Source: Pseudomonadota bacterium
Lineage (GTDB): Bacteria; Desulfobacterota; Binatia; Binatales; Binataceae
Length of the DNA: 64,000 nucleotides
Direction: 5' to 3'
Assembly: GCA_021324885.1 (NCBI GenBank)
Contig: JAJPIF010000022.1
Location: 1 to 64,000, forward strand
Shown here: positions 7,940 through 16,856 of the stretch, piece by piece
How positions within the stretch are numbered: position 1 is the stretch's first letter
Layout: every line of letters starts with the position of its first letter
Position numbers and translations under genes: made by a program
Notes under the pieces: model-generated
Told to the model about the DNA's origin: nothing
Databases searched by the model: none
Seen by the model: the letters and a program-made list of their open reading frames with translations, nothing else

Positions 7940-10207
7940 TTAGTTGGCGTTGCTCATCAGCGCCTTGAGCACGCGCGGCGGCGACATCGGTGTGAAACGC
8001 ATCCGCACGCCGGTGGCGCGGTAGAGTGCGTTGGCAACGGCGGCCGGCGGCGGCACGATCGACACCTCGCCTACGCCACGGATGCCCAGCGGATGGGCCG
8101 GGTTAGGCACTTCGACCACCAGCGGTTCGATGAGGGGCAGGTCGAGGCACGTCGGCATCCGGTAATCCAGAAAGCCGGCGTTACGCAGGTTGCCTTGCGC
8201 ATCGTACACGTACTCTTCGTTGAGCGCCCAGCCCAACCCCTGCGATGTTCCACCCTGCATCTGCCCTTCGACGTAGCTTGGATGGATCGCTTTGCCTGCA
8301 TCCTGAGCCACCGTGGCGCGCAGAATCTGAATTTTGCCGGTGTCGGGATCGACTTCGAGATCGACCAGCAGTCCGGCGAACGCGGGACCGACGGCGGCGA
8401 CATGCACGGAAGCGCGCCCGCTGACCGGTCCCCCAGTGCGCACGAATTTCGACGCGATCTCCTTCAGAGTCAGCGGTGGATGACCGTTGCCCTTGAGGAA
8501 CGCCTTGCCGTCGGCGAATTCGATGTCGTTGATGTCTTCAGAGGTGAGCTTCCACATCTTGGCCGCCCGTTCCTTGAGCTGGCGCACGACATCTTCGGCC
8601 GCCCGGTAAACCGCCAGTCCCGTCGCCATGGTGACGCGGCTGCCGCCGGTGAGGTCGCACTGTCCAATCGAATCTGTGTCGGCGACGGAGGGCCGCACCT
8701 CTTCGGCGCTCAGCCCCAGCACCTCGGCTGCAATCATCGCCATCGAGGCGCGCGAGCCGCCGATATCGGGATTGCCGGTGACGACGCTAGCGGTGCCGTC
8801 AGCATGGATGTTGACCACTGCCGAGGACTGCATACCGGCATTGAACCAGAAGCCGAAGGCAACGCCGCGTCCGCGGTTCTTGCCGGTCAGTTTGGATTTG
8901 TAATGTTCGCTGTTTTTGAGCGCCTCGCAAGTTTCGACGAAACCGATGCGCGGATACGGCGCACCGAACATCGAGGGCGTGCCTTCTTTGGATGCGTTCA
9001 TGATGCGCAGATCGATCGGGTCGATGCCGCATTTCTCGGCCAGTTCATCCAGAGCGCATTCCCATCCGAAGGCTGCGTTGGTGGCGCCCGGCGCGCGATA
9101 CGCCGCGGTTTTGGGCCGATTCACCACCACGTCATAGCCGTCGATCAGGAAGTTGGGCAGATTGTAAGGCGCCAGCACCGTCATTGCACCGGCGGCGACG
9201 GGGGAGCCGGGGTAAGCGCCGGCTTCGTAGGCCAGCCATACATGAGCGGCCATGATTTTACCGTCCTTCCTGGCTCCCAGCTTGACGCGGATTGTGGAGC
9301 CGGAGGTCGGACCGCTGGCGCGCAGCACTTCGGCCCGGCTCATCACCATCTTGACCGGGCATCCCGTCCGCATCGAGAGGGCCAGTGCGAGCGGCTCAAG
9401 GTAGATGGTGGTTTTGCCGCCGAAGCCGCCGCCGATTTCCGCCGGTATCACTTTGACGTTGCCCACCGGGAGTCCCGCGACTTGCGCGCTCATGCTGCGC
9501 ACCTCGAACGGCGCTTGGGTCGAGCAGATGATCGTGCCGTGGCCGTCGGAGTTGTAGATACCGACGGCGTTGTGCGGCTCGATGTACCCCTGATGCACCA
9601 TTTCGGTGCGGTATTCGTGCTCGATAATTATGTCGGATTCCTTGAAGCCGTCCTCGACCTTGCCGCGCTGGAACTGTATGTGCGAGGCGACGTTGGTTTG
9701 CTTGTCGCCGGAGTCCGCATTGCGCAAGTCGGGATGGAGAATTGGCGCGCCCGGCGCCATCGCGGCGTCAACGTTGAGCACCGGGGGCAGCGGTTCGTAC
9801 TCGACCTCGATCAGATCGAGCGCCTCCTCGGCGATGTGCGGCGAGGTCGCGGCGACGGCGGCGACGGCGTGGCCGTTGTACAGCACTTTGTCGCGCGCCA
9901 TCACGTTGTGCGCGCAATGCATCGGGTTAAACGGGATCTCGCCCAGCGCTTCCATCCGGTTGGGCAGCTCAGGCAGGTCCTTGCCGGTGATGATGGCTTT
10001 GACGCCGGGCAGCTTCAGCGCCTTTTCGACATTGATCGATTTGATCTTCGCGTGAGCATGCGGGCTGCGCAGCACCTTGCCATGCAGCATGTTGGGAAAG
10101 CTGTAGTCCGCCCCGTACCTGGCGCGTCCGGTGACCTTATCCACGCCGTCGTGACGGATCGGGCGCGTGCCGATAACCTTGAAATCCTGCGTAGTGCCTG
10201 CTGCCAT
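7940..10207 (-). CDS. Molybdopterin-binding hydroxylase large subunit (xanthine dehydrogenase family)
   Basis: The 755-aa product is the catalytic, Mo-cofactor subunit of the xanthine dehydrogenase / aldehyde oxidase / 4-hydroxybenzoyl-CoA reductase family. Visible are GGGFGG (259-264), AYRAPGA (369-375, the loop near the Mo site), QDAGKAIHP, QGGTSQGLGWAL, and near the C-terminus GVGE, which supplies the catalytic Glu. The AYRAPGA loop differs from CO dehydrogenase (AYRCSFR), arguing for an N-heterocycle, aldehyde or aryl-CoA substrate. The FeS and FAD subunits normally beside it are absent on both sides. The start ATG has AGGAGA upstream. Confidence 0.85.
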   Translation of the reverse strand: MAAGTTQDFKVIGTRPIRHDGVDKVTGRARYGADYSFPNMLHGKVLRSPHAHAKIKSINVEKALKLPGVKAIITGKDLPELPNRMEALGEIPFNPMHCAHNVMARDKVLYNGHAVAAVAATSPHIAEEALDLIEVEYEPLPPVLNVDAAMAPGAPILHPDLRNADSGDKQTNVASHIQFQRGKVEDGFKESDIIIEHEYRTEMVHQGYIEPHNAVGIYNSDGHGTIICSTQAPFEVRSMSAQVAGLPVGNVKVIPAEIGGGFGGKTTIYLEPLALALSMRTGCPVKMVMSRAEVLRASGPTSGSTIRVKLGARKDGKIMAAHVWLAYEAGAYPGSPVAAGAMTVLAPYNLPNFLIDGYDVVVNRPKTAAYRAPGATNAAFGWECALDELAEKCGIDPIDLRIMNASKEGTPSMFGAPYPRIGFVETCEALKNSEHYKSKLTGKNRGRGVAFGFWFNAGMQSSAVVNIHADGTASVVTGNPDIGGSRASMAMIAAEVLGLSAEEVRPSVADTDSIGQCDLTGGSRVTMATGLAVYRAAEDVVRQLKERAAKMWKLTSEDINDIEFADGKAFLKGNGHPPLTLKEIASKFVRTGGPVSGRASVHVAAVGPAFAGLLVDLEVDPDTGKIQILRATVAQDAGKAIHPSYVEGQMQGGTSQGLGWALNEEYVYDAQGNLRNAGFLDYRMPTCLDLPLIEPLVVEVPNPAHPLGIRGVGEVSIVPPPAAVANALYRATGVRMRFTPMSPPRVLKALMSNAN

Positions 10208-10433
10208 GAGTCCGCTTCTCCTGCGTTAATCCTGGCGGCGCCGCCGCTCAGGGAAATCGGTCTGATCCAGTTTCAGCCCAGTGCCCCAGACCGGGCCCGG
10301 GAGCCTTCAGCCCATCCTAGAAAACCCCGGCTCCCATCACAAGGGCAGCGCACAGTCGGCGGCGCGCCTTCTCTCTTTTCGGACATTGCGATAACTGTGG
10401 ATTGCGGGGAAATTCCAGCTTAAGGAACTCAAC

Positions 10434-11636
10434 ATGGATTTCAGTTTGTCGCCCAAGGCCCAGGAGTATTGCCGGCGCGTTGCCGCCTTCATGGACGAGT
10501 ATGTTTATCCCAACGAGGAGTTGGCGGAGCGCCAGGTGGCGGCGTCGGGCAACGAGCATCATGAGCCCGAGATCGTGACCGAACTGCGCAAGAAGAGCAG
10601 GGCCGAGGGTTTGTGGAATCTCTTCATGCCCGATCCGAGATACGGCGCGGGGCTGAAGAACGAAGAATACGCGCCGGTGTGTGAGATCATGGGACGCAGC
10701 CGGATTGGTCCCTATATCTTCAACTGCGCCGCGCCGGACACCGGGAACATGGAAATCCTGGCCGAGTTCGGCACCCCCGAGCAAAAGCGCCAATGGCTGG
10801 AGCCCTGCCTGGAAGGCAGGATGCGCAGTTGCTTTTCGATGACCGAGCCGGAAACCGCCGGCTCCGATCCGACTCAGCTGCGCACCCGCGCTGTGCGTCA
10901 GGGCGACTATTACGTGATCAACGGCCACAAGTGGTTTACCTCGGGCGCGCTCCATTCACAGTTCGCGATCGCGATGGTGGTGACCGATCCCGACGCGGAG
11001 CCCCATCGGCGCGCCAGCCAGATCATCGTTCCCGTCGACACGCCCGGGTTCAATATCGTCAGGCCGGTCCCGGTGATGGGACATACGGGCAACGGCGGCC
11101 ATTGCGAGATCCTGTACAAAGATTGCCGGGTGCCGGCGACCAACATGCTGGGCAGGGAAGGCGATGGTTTCGCGATCGCGCAGGCTCGCCTGGGTCCGGG
11201 ACGCATCCACCACTGCATGCGCGCAATCGGCGTGGCGGAGCGCGCCTTCGAGCTGATGTGTCAGCGCGCCAACACGCGCTGGAGCCATGGCAGTTATCTG
11301 GCCGACAAAGCCAACGTGCAGCAGTGGATCGCTGATTCGCGAATCGAGATCGATGCCACCCGGCTTCTGGTGATGCGGGCCGCGTGGAAGATCGACACCG
11401 CGGGCAAGCGCGGCGCGCGCGATGAGATCGCGCAGATCAAGGTGATGGCCACCAACATGGTGATGAATGTGCTCGACCGCGCGATCCAGATTCACGGGGC
11501 GATGGGTGTTTCCGACGACACGCCGATCGCGCGGTTTTGGCGCGACAGCCGCGCGCTGAGGATCGTCGATGGTCCCGACGAGGTTCATCGGATGACCCTG
11601 GCGAGACGGGAACTCCGCAAATGGAAACAGGCATAA
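10434..11636 (+). CDS. Acyl-CoA dehydrogenase, ACAD10/11 type
   Basis: An FAD-dependent acyl-CoA dehydrogenase fold of 400 aa: N-terminal helices, MTEPETAGSDP at the flavin/substrate cleft, KWFTSGA, GRIHHCMRAIG, IQIHGAMGVSDDTPI, and DGPDEVH in place of the usual Tyr-Glu-Gly catalytic segment. The last motif is typical of ACAD10/ACAD11-like enzymes. The next gene is an APH-type kinase. In ACAD11 these two domains are fused, and in the levulinate pathway of Pseudomonas they are separate, jointly converting 4-hydroxyacyl-CoA through a 4-phospho intermediate. Function in hydroxyacyl-CoA breakdown is therefore inferred. The ATG has AAGGA upstream. Confidence 0.88.
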   Translation: MDFSLSPKAQEYCRRVAAFMDEYVYPNEELAERQVAASGNEHHEPEIVTELRKKSRAEGLWNLFMPDPRYGAGLKNEEYAPVCEIMGRSRIGPYIFNCAAPDTGNMEILAEFGTPEQKRQWLEPCLEGRMRSCFSMTEPETAGSDPTQLRTRAVRQGDYYVINGHKWFTSGALHSQFAIAMVVTDPDAEPHRRASQIIVPVDTPGFNIVRPVPVMGHTGNGGHCEILYKDCRVPATNMLGREGDGFAIAQARLGPGRIHHCMRAIGVAERAFELMCQRANTRWSHGSYLADKANVQQWIADSRIEIDATRLLVMRAAWKIDTAGKRGARDEIAQIKVMATNMVMNVLDRAIQIHGAMGVSDDTPIARFWRDSRALRIVDGPDEVHRMTLARRELRKWKQA

Positions 11637-11658
11637 ACCATTGGCGCAACACCCAGCC

Positions 11659-12759
11659 ATGACGCAATCAACTGCTCCATTGCCCGAATACACTGAGATC
11701 AGGGATGAAGACCGCTTCGACATGGCGCCCCTGCGCGAATACCTGCGGGGTCGGCTCCCCGGAGCAGATGGACCGATGGAGCTCAAGCAGTTTCGCACTG
11801 GCAGCTCCAACCTGACATTTCTGCTGCGCCTGGGTGGGCAGGAATGGGTGCTGCGCCGGCCTCCGCGCGGTCCGGTTGCGCCGACCGCCAACGACATGAG
11901 CCGCGAATTCCGCATCCTGTCCAGGCTGTGGCAGGCGTTCTATCCCGCTCCGCGTGCGCTGTTATTTTGCGACGACGCCTCGATTATCGGCGCGCCGTTT
12001 TACGTGATGGAGCGGCGCAAAGGCGTGGTTGTCACCTTGCGCCAGCCGTTCCCCCCCGCGCTCCAGGGCCATTCGCCGTCCACCTACCGTCAGATGGCGG
12101 AGGCGTTCATCGATACGCTGGCCGACCTGCATGCGGTCGATTACCAGGCGATCGGACTGGAAGGATTCGGGCGCCCCGAGGGGTTTCTGCAGCGCCAGAT
12201 CACCGGATGGATGGGGCGCTGGGAGAAGGCCAAGACCCAGGAAGTCCCGCTGATGAAGACCCTGGCCGCCTGGTTTCTGGAGCATCAGCCGGCGCCGCAG
12301 CCGCCGGTGATCCTGCACAACGATTTCTACCTGCACAACGTCATGTTCGACGCGGAATTTCCCGGGCGCATCGTCGCCGTGCTGGATTGGGAGATGGCAT
12401 CGCTGGGCGATCCGATGATCGACCTGGGTACCGCGCTCAATTACTGGCGCAACGATGATGACACGGCGGAACTGCTGGACTTGAGCGAGGGCTATCCGCA
12501 CACCGCGATCACGCCCGGGATGCTGCGGCGCGAGCAGATGGCGCAGCGTTACGCGATGCGCACCGGCCGCGACATCAGCGCCTTTCCCTATTACCTGGCG
12601 CTGGCTTACTGGAAATACGCGACCGTCGTGGAGCAGCTCTACCTGCGCTACTATCGCGGTCAGACCACGGAGCCGCGCTTCGTCAATTACAAAAAGTACG
12701 CCCCGGTCCTCGCGCGGGAAGCCGCCCGGGTTGCGGCTTTATTGGGATTCAAGGGTTGA
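11659..12759 (+). CDS. APH-family kinase, partner of ACAD10/11-type dehydrogenase
   Basis: A 366-aa aminoglycoside-phosphotransferase-fold protein. It has LKQFRTGSSNLTF near the N-terminus, the Brenner-like catalytic loop HNDFYLHN, and the metal-binding DWEMASLGDP. In ACAD10/11 and LvaA-like systems this kinase phosphorylates the 4-hydroxy group of a hydroxyacyl-CoA. A role in antibiotic resistance is unlikely given the location 22 bases after the acyl-CoA dehydrogenase. I chose the ATG at 11659; a TTG at 11641 in the same frame would add six residues. Confidence 0.82.
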   Translation: MTQSTAPLPEYTEIRDEDRFDMAPLREYLRGRLPGADGPMELKQFRTGSSNLTFLLRLGGQEWVLRRPPRGPVAPTANDMSREFRILSRLWQAFYPAPRALLFCDDASIIGAPFYVMERRKGVVVTLRQPFPPALQGHSPSTYRQMAEAFIDTLADLHAVDYQAIGLEGFGRPEGFLQRQITGWMGRWEKAKTQEVPLMKTLAAWFLEHQPAPQPPVILHNDFYLHNVMFDAEFPGRIVAVLDWEMASLGDPMIDLGTALNYWRNDDDTAELLDLSEGYPHTAITPGMLRREQMAQRYAMRTGRDISAFPYYLALAYWKYATVVEQLYLRYYRGQTTEPRFVNYKKYAPVLAREAARVAALLGFKG

Positions 12760-12899
12760 AAAAGCGCAGTTCATGGTGGAGCGTGAGCCTTGCGGCGGGC
12801 TTGGACCACCCGCTTGCGGAGCCAAGCTCGCATGACATCCTGCGCGGTTTGAGCTAGGACTCTGGCTGGACGTTCAGCCCGGATTGCGAGGTTCCTGCG

Positions 12900-13955
12900 A
12901 TGAGCAAAAAAGTTGTGGTCCTGCCCGGCGACGATGCCGCGCCGGAAGCGATGGAACCGGCGCTTGGCGTGCTGCGCGCGCTCGAAGTCGACATCGATTT
13001 CGTCGAATTCCCGCGCGGCGAACAATGGATCGCCGGCCAGACCGGGCGCGAGGTGCGCCAGGCGATCGACAATTCCGACAGCACCCTGTTCGGTGCGACT
13101 TCCGGCAAAACCCAGGGAATCGGGTACCTGCGATGGGGCAAGGACACCTTCGCCAACGTGCGTCCGGTCTGCTGGCACCAGGGCTACCGCAGCCCGCTTA
13201 AAAATCCCGAGGGCATCGACTTTGTCATCGTGCGCGAAAACCTCGAGGACCTTTACCTCGGCGTGGAAGTGCCGCTGCCCGCCCTCGCACCCGCCCATCT
13301 GGTGAGCCGCTCAACCGGCAAGCCGCTGGACACTTCCAACGAGGGCGCGCGGGCCGCGGTCAAGGTGATTACGGAGAAGAACACGAGGCGGGCCGCTGAA
13401 TTCGCCTGCCGGCTCGCGCTTAGCCGCAAGCAGGCCGGGGGCAAGGGCAAGGTCACCTGCTCGTGCAAGTATAACATGCTGCGTGAGACCGACGGCTTGT
13501 TCCGCCGCGTGGTCGAGGAGACCGTCGCCCAATATCCTGAATTGAAGTACGAGCAGTTCATCGTCGATGATTTCGCGCGGCGCATCGTGCAAAGCCCGCA
13601 CGACCTCGACGTGGTGGTGCTGCCCAACCTTTACGGCGATATTCTATCGGATGCTGCCGCTGGGCTTATCGGCGGGTTGGGTCTGGCGCCCAGCGGATGT
13701 TACGGCGACGATTACGCCTATTTCGAGGCGGTCCACGGCTCCGCCCCCGACATCAAGGGGCTGGGCATCATCAATCCGACAGCGACCCTGCTGTCGGCCG
13801 AGATGATGCTGAATTATCTCGGCTTTGCGTCAGCGGCAAAGCGCCTGGGCGGAGCCATTGCAAAAGTCTATGAGCAAGGCCGGACGCTGACGCCGGATCA
13901 GGGCGGCCACGCGAGTGCCCGGGAATTTTGCGGCGCGGTGATCGACAACCTGTAG
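12900..13955 (+). CDS. Isocitrate/isopropylmalate dehydrogenase family protein
   Basis: A 351-aa NAD(P)-dependent beta-decarboxylating dehydrogenase. Conserved elements include VRENLEDLYLGVE (substrate phosphate/Arg region), a Lys in CKYNMLRETDG, NLYGDILSDAAAGLIGGLGLA with its metal-binding Asp residues, and the nucleotide motif EAVHGSAPDI. The N-terminal GDGIGPE motif is altered to PGDDAAPE (9-16). The substrate is unclear: isocitrate, isopropylmalate, homoisocitrate or tartrate are family options, and the catabolic setting favours a non-biosynthetic role. The ATG lies 140 bases after the kinase gene and 23 before the enoyl-CoA hydratase. Confidence 0.8.
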   Translation: MSKKVVVLPGDDAAPEAMEPALGVLRALEVDIDFVEFPRGEQWIAGQTGREVRQAIDNSDSTLFGATSGKTQGIGYLRWGKDTFANVRPVCWHQGYRSPLKNPEGIDFVIVRENLEDLYLGVEVPLPALAPAHLVSRSTGKPLDTSNEGARAAVKVITEKNTRRAAEFACRLALSRKQAGGKGKVTCSCKYNMLRETDGLFRRVVEETVAQYPELKYEQFIVDDFARRIVQSPHDLDVVVLPNLYGDILSDAAAGLIGGLGLAPSGCYGDDYAYFEAVHGSAPDIKGLGIINPTATLLSAEMMLNYLGFASAAKRLGGAIAKVYEQGRTLTPDQGGHASAREFCGAVIDNL

Positions 13956-13978
13956 CCGCGACGAATTGAAAGGACGAC

Positions 13979-14770
13979 ATGGAATACAAAGAGACCATCT
14001 ATGCGAAAGACGGGCACATCGCCACGATCACCCTCAACCGTCCCGAGCGGCGCAACGCGTGGACCTTCCGCATGCGCGAGGAAGTTTACCATGCGATGAA
14101 GGACGCGGAGGCCGACGATCAGATCCGGGCGATAATCGTGACTGGCGCCGGCAGCACATTCTGCTCGGGCGCCGACATGTCGATCCTGTCAGGCCAGTCA
14201 AAAGAAGGCGAAGAAGTCTCGCCCGTTTTCAAGGATTGGGTCACCCATTTCACCTATCCGCAGAAGATTTTAAAGCCGATTATCGTCGCGATTAACGGTC
14301 CGGCGATCGGATGGGGGTTTACGCTGCTCATGTTCTGGGACATCCGCATCGCTGCTGAGAGCGCCACGATGTCGCTGATGTATCCGCGCCGCGGCCTGGC
14401 GATGGAAGGCGGATCGAGCTGGGTGCTGCCGCGGCTCATCGGATGGGGTCGGACGCTGGAGCTGGCCTTCACCGCGCGCACGCTCAAAGCCAAAGACGCG
14501 CTGGAACTGGGTTTGGTCAATCACGTCGTGCCCGACGGCGAACTGATGGCCAAGGCGCGCGAGATCGCCAACGAGATCGCGGAGAACTGCTCACCGGTGG
14601 CGGTAGCGGAGATCAAGCGCGAAGTTTACCAGCATCTGCAAACCGACCTGCCCACCGCAATCAGGGATTCGATGGCAACCTTCGACGCACTCTACAAAAC
14701 CGAAGACTTCAAAGAAGGCATCCGCGCCATGATGCAGAAGCGTCAGCCCAAATTTCCCGGCCGACGATAG
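13979..14770 (+). CDS. Enoyl-CoA hydratase/isomerase family protein
   Basis: A 263-aa crotonase-fold enzyme. It shows GAGSTFCSGADM, which forms the first oxyanion-hole strand, and NGPAIGWGFTLL with the second, followed by DIRIAAESA and the GLAMEGGSS loop where the first catalytic Glu normally sits. AKDALELGLVNHVVP is the usual C-terminal signature. It should hydrate or isomerise a 2-enoyl-CoA. AAAGGAC precedes the ATG. As last gene of the dehydrogenase-kinase block, it would take the enoyl-CoA made by the dehydrogenase/kinase pair. Confidence 0.9.
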   Translation: MEYKETIYAKDGHIATITLNRPERRNAWTFRMREEVYHAMKDAEADDQIRAIIVTGAGSTFCSGADMSILSGQSKEGEEVSPVFKDWVTHFTYPQKILKPIIVAINGPAIGWGFTLLMFWDIRIAAESATMSLMYPRRGLAMEGGSSWVLPRLIGWGRTLELAFTARTLKAKDALELGLVNHVVPDGELMAKAREIANEIAENCSPVAVAEIKREVYQHLQTDLPTAIRDSMATFDALYKTEDFKEGIRAMMQKRQPKFPGRR

Positions 14771-14808
14771 GGAAGCTGCCTGGTGAAGAGCGGGTTTCTC
14801 GATCCTGA

Positions 14809-15819
14809 TTAATACCCCCGCGCGCGATCCACCAGGTTCAACAGCGGACGCCCCGCCACAAATCGGCGCAGGTTTTCGACGAATACCTCACAGGCTTCGT
14901 CGTTGTAGCCCTGCTTCGCGCCCGAAATATGTGGGGTGAGCAGCACATTTTCGATGTCCCAAAGAGGACTCCGGCCGTCCAGCGGCTCGGGGGTGGTCAC
15001 ATCCAGGCCGGCGCCGCCTAATTTTCCGCTCCTCAGCGCCTCGATCATCGCATCCTGATCGATTACTTCGCCCCGTCCGACGTTGACGACGTAAGCGCGC
15101 GGGCGGGCCTCCGCGAATTCAGCGGCTCCCAGAAAATGGCGGGTGTCGGGCGTGAGCGGCAGCGTGACGATGATAAAGTCGCTGCCGCGGATCAAATCAA
15201 GACGCTGCTCCGGCCCAAACCATCGCTTCGGAATCAATCCCTGCGGATCGCCCACGCCGGGCGCGCACCAACCCCGATCGGCGTGATCGTGCGGATTGCG
15301 CTTGAGCGCCAGTACCTCCATCCCAAAGGCCTGAGCCAAACGCGCGGTCTCGCGTCCGATCGATCCATAGCCAACGATTCCGGCCGTCTTGCCGCGCAGG
15401 TCGAACACCGTCTTCATGAAATAACGATTCGGCAGCCATTCATGGCGCACTTGAGCGCGCAGCGGCAGATGTATCTGATGAGCATAGGCGAGCATCGAGC
15501 CGATGATATACTCGCCGATGGTCGTTCCATGGATGCCGCTGCTGTTGGTGAGCAGCAGATTGGGGTTGTCAAACACGCCCGCCGCCAGAGCATGCTCGAC
15601 GCCGGCGCTCATCAGATGAATCCATTTCAGCTTTGGCGCCTTGTGCGCCAGGTCCGCAGGAGTGCGGAAGGTCACCATGATGTCACAGTCAGCCAGCGCC
15701 GGCTCCATTTTGTCGGGTTCGAAAGGATTGAAGCCGTCCAGGATTTCGGCGCCTCCCGACGCTTCCTGGATCAGCGCGCGCTGGCGTTCGGTCAGCCTCA
15801 TCGTCACCAGGATTTTCAT
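14809..15819 (-). CDS. D-2-hydroxyacid dehydrogenase family protein
   Basis: A 336-aa NAD-dependent D-isomer-specific dehydrogenase. The Rossmann motif GYGSIGRETARLAQAFG is followed by an Arg/Lys-rich segment (KRNP) suggesting NADP tolerance. TLPLTPDT, VNVGRGEVID (catalytic Arg region normally follows), VTTPEPLDGRSPLWD and TPHISGA with the catalytic His are present. The substrate is a 2-oxo/2-hydroxy acid, not further defined. It converges on the enoyl-CoA hydratase gene. Confidence 0.85.
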   Translation of the reverse strand: MKILVTMRLTERQRALIQEASGGAEILDGFNPFEPDKMEPALADCDIMVTFRTPADLAHKAPKLKWIHLMSAGVEHALAAGVFDNPNLLLTNSSGIHGTTIGEYIIGSMLAYAHQIHLPLRAQVRHEWLPNRYFMKTVFDLRGKTAGIVGYGSIGRETARLAQAFGMEVLALKRNPHDHADRGWCAPGVGDPQGLIPKRWFGPEQRLDLIRGSDFIIVTLPLTPDTRHFLGAAEFAEARPRAYVVNVGRGEVIDQDAMIEALRSGKLGGAGLDVTTPEPLDGRSPLWDIENVLLTPHISGAKQGYNDEACEVFVENLRRFVAGRPLLNLVDRARGY

Positions 15820-15939
15820 GGCGACAGCCGTATCAGAAAGCGCGCCGCGCGCTCAAGTGGGCGCGGCGCAGTATTGAGAGACGCCGGGTGCGGGCTTATA
15901 GTTTTGAGCGTAAGCTGGCTTTTGCTTCGCGCAAACAGC

Positions 15940-16677
15940 ATGAGAACCGCCGCTTTTCTGGCTGTAATCACCTGTCTTTGGACCGCCGCCGTTTGCAACG
16001 CGCAAAACGGCGGATCCCAGTGGCTGACGAATCCCTCGATCGCGCCTCCCGCTGACAAAGGTGGAGTGTTGGAAATTGCCCCGCAAACACCGCCGTCCGC
16101 TTTACCGCAAGCAGTTACGCCAGAACCACGTAACGGATCGGTCGCGGACAACCCGGATAGCCGGAAGGGCGCCGACAGTCCGATCCAGTCGTATCGCGCC
16201 TACACGGACTCCGACTACGCCGGTAAGTCTGCTCCCAGGCCCTATCTGGGCATTTCGGTGCATTCGATAACCGTGATGCAACCCAATGGCGCTCAACAGC
16301 AGGCGCTCGAAGTGCTGAGCGTGGACAAAGGAAGTCCGGCTGCGAGAGCGGGGATCATGGGCAGCGGCGCACCCACTGAACTGGGCGCCACCAGCCTGAC
16401 CGCGAGCGCCCTGTTTGGTCCGGCACAGGAACTGGTTGCTCCGCTGCTGCAGAAAACCGGGCAGTTAGGACGACAGGGCGACCTCATTGTTGCGGTAGAT
16501 AACGATCGCGTCAGCACCGAACAGGATTTGGCCGGCGAACTGGCCCGGCTCAAACCCGGCGACACTGTATGGCTGACCGTTTTGCGCGAAAGCGCGAAGG
16601 GCAAACCGCACGCGGTCAACGTGCCGATCAAGCTGGCGTCGCCGCAGGGCGCCTTGCCTGCTTCCGCTGGAAAGTAA
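15940..16677 (+). CDS. Secreted PDZ-domain protein
   Basis: The 245-aa product has a signal peptide (MRTAAFLAVI... ending near CNAQ), a Pro/Ser-rich linker, then a PDZ domain: YLGISVHS, KGSPAARAGI, and GDLIVAVDNDRVSTEQDLAGEL, ending with WLTVLRES. An insertion of about 40 residues (Ala/Leu-rich) separates the two conserved halves of the domain. No protease domain is present, so it is a stand-alone peptide-binding or adaptor protein in the periplasm. The start was placed at the signal-peptide ATG; the frame upstream is shadow. Confidence 0.7.
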   Translation: MRTAAFLAVITCLWTAAVCNAQNGGSQWLTNPSIAPPADKGGVLEIAPQTPPSALPQAVTPEPRNGSVADNPDSRKGADSPIQSYRAYTDSDYAGKSAPRPYLGISVHSITVMQPNGAQQQALEVLSVDKGSPAARAGIMGSGAPTELGATSLTASALFGPAQELVAPLLQKTGQLGRQGDLIVAVDNDRVSTEQDLAGELARLKPGDTVWLTVLRESAKGKPHAVNVPIKLASPQGALPASAGK

Positions 16678-16737
16678 AGCAATTTCTTCCGAGCCGGGAC
16701 GCCTCGACGTTTTTTTTCTGCTAGCATTTTCAAAGCC

Positions 16738-16760
16738 GGGCGGGAGCGCAACTCCCGCCC
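16738..16760. terminator. Perfect 9-bp hairpin before mfd
   Basis: GGGCGGGAG (16738-16746) pairs with CTCCCGCCC (16752-16760) around the loop CGCAA. It follows the PDZ gene by 60 bases and precedes mfd. No T-run follows, though TTTTTTTT occurs at about 16710. It resembles the hairpin at 4237-4256 in sequence, so both may be copies of a dispersed palindrome. Confidence 0.4.
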
Positions 16761-16856
16761 TGCCATTTGTGCCTTGTCACGCGGTGTGCGGAATCGTTTC
16801 GGCGGACCTGCGCCGGGGCCTGGCCGCGCGGCGGGGCGTTGGTGCGATCTGAGGTC

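Noticed and set aside
8093-10423. 776-aa open frame antisense to the Mo-hydroxylase gene
   Set aside because: It lies exactly opposite a well-supported gene, has His/Arg/Gly-rich arbitrary composition and no ribosome site; high GC leaves the opposite strand open.
11641-11658. TTG start for the APH-type kinase
   Set aside because: ATG at 11659 is the more usual start and neither has a strong ribosome site; mentioned as alternative.
15136-15939. Extension of the PDZ-protein frame upstream to 15136
   Set aside because: It overlaps the 2-hydroxyacid dehydrogenase on the opposite strand and precedes the signal peptide; the ATG at 15940 fits.
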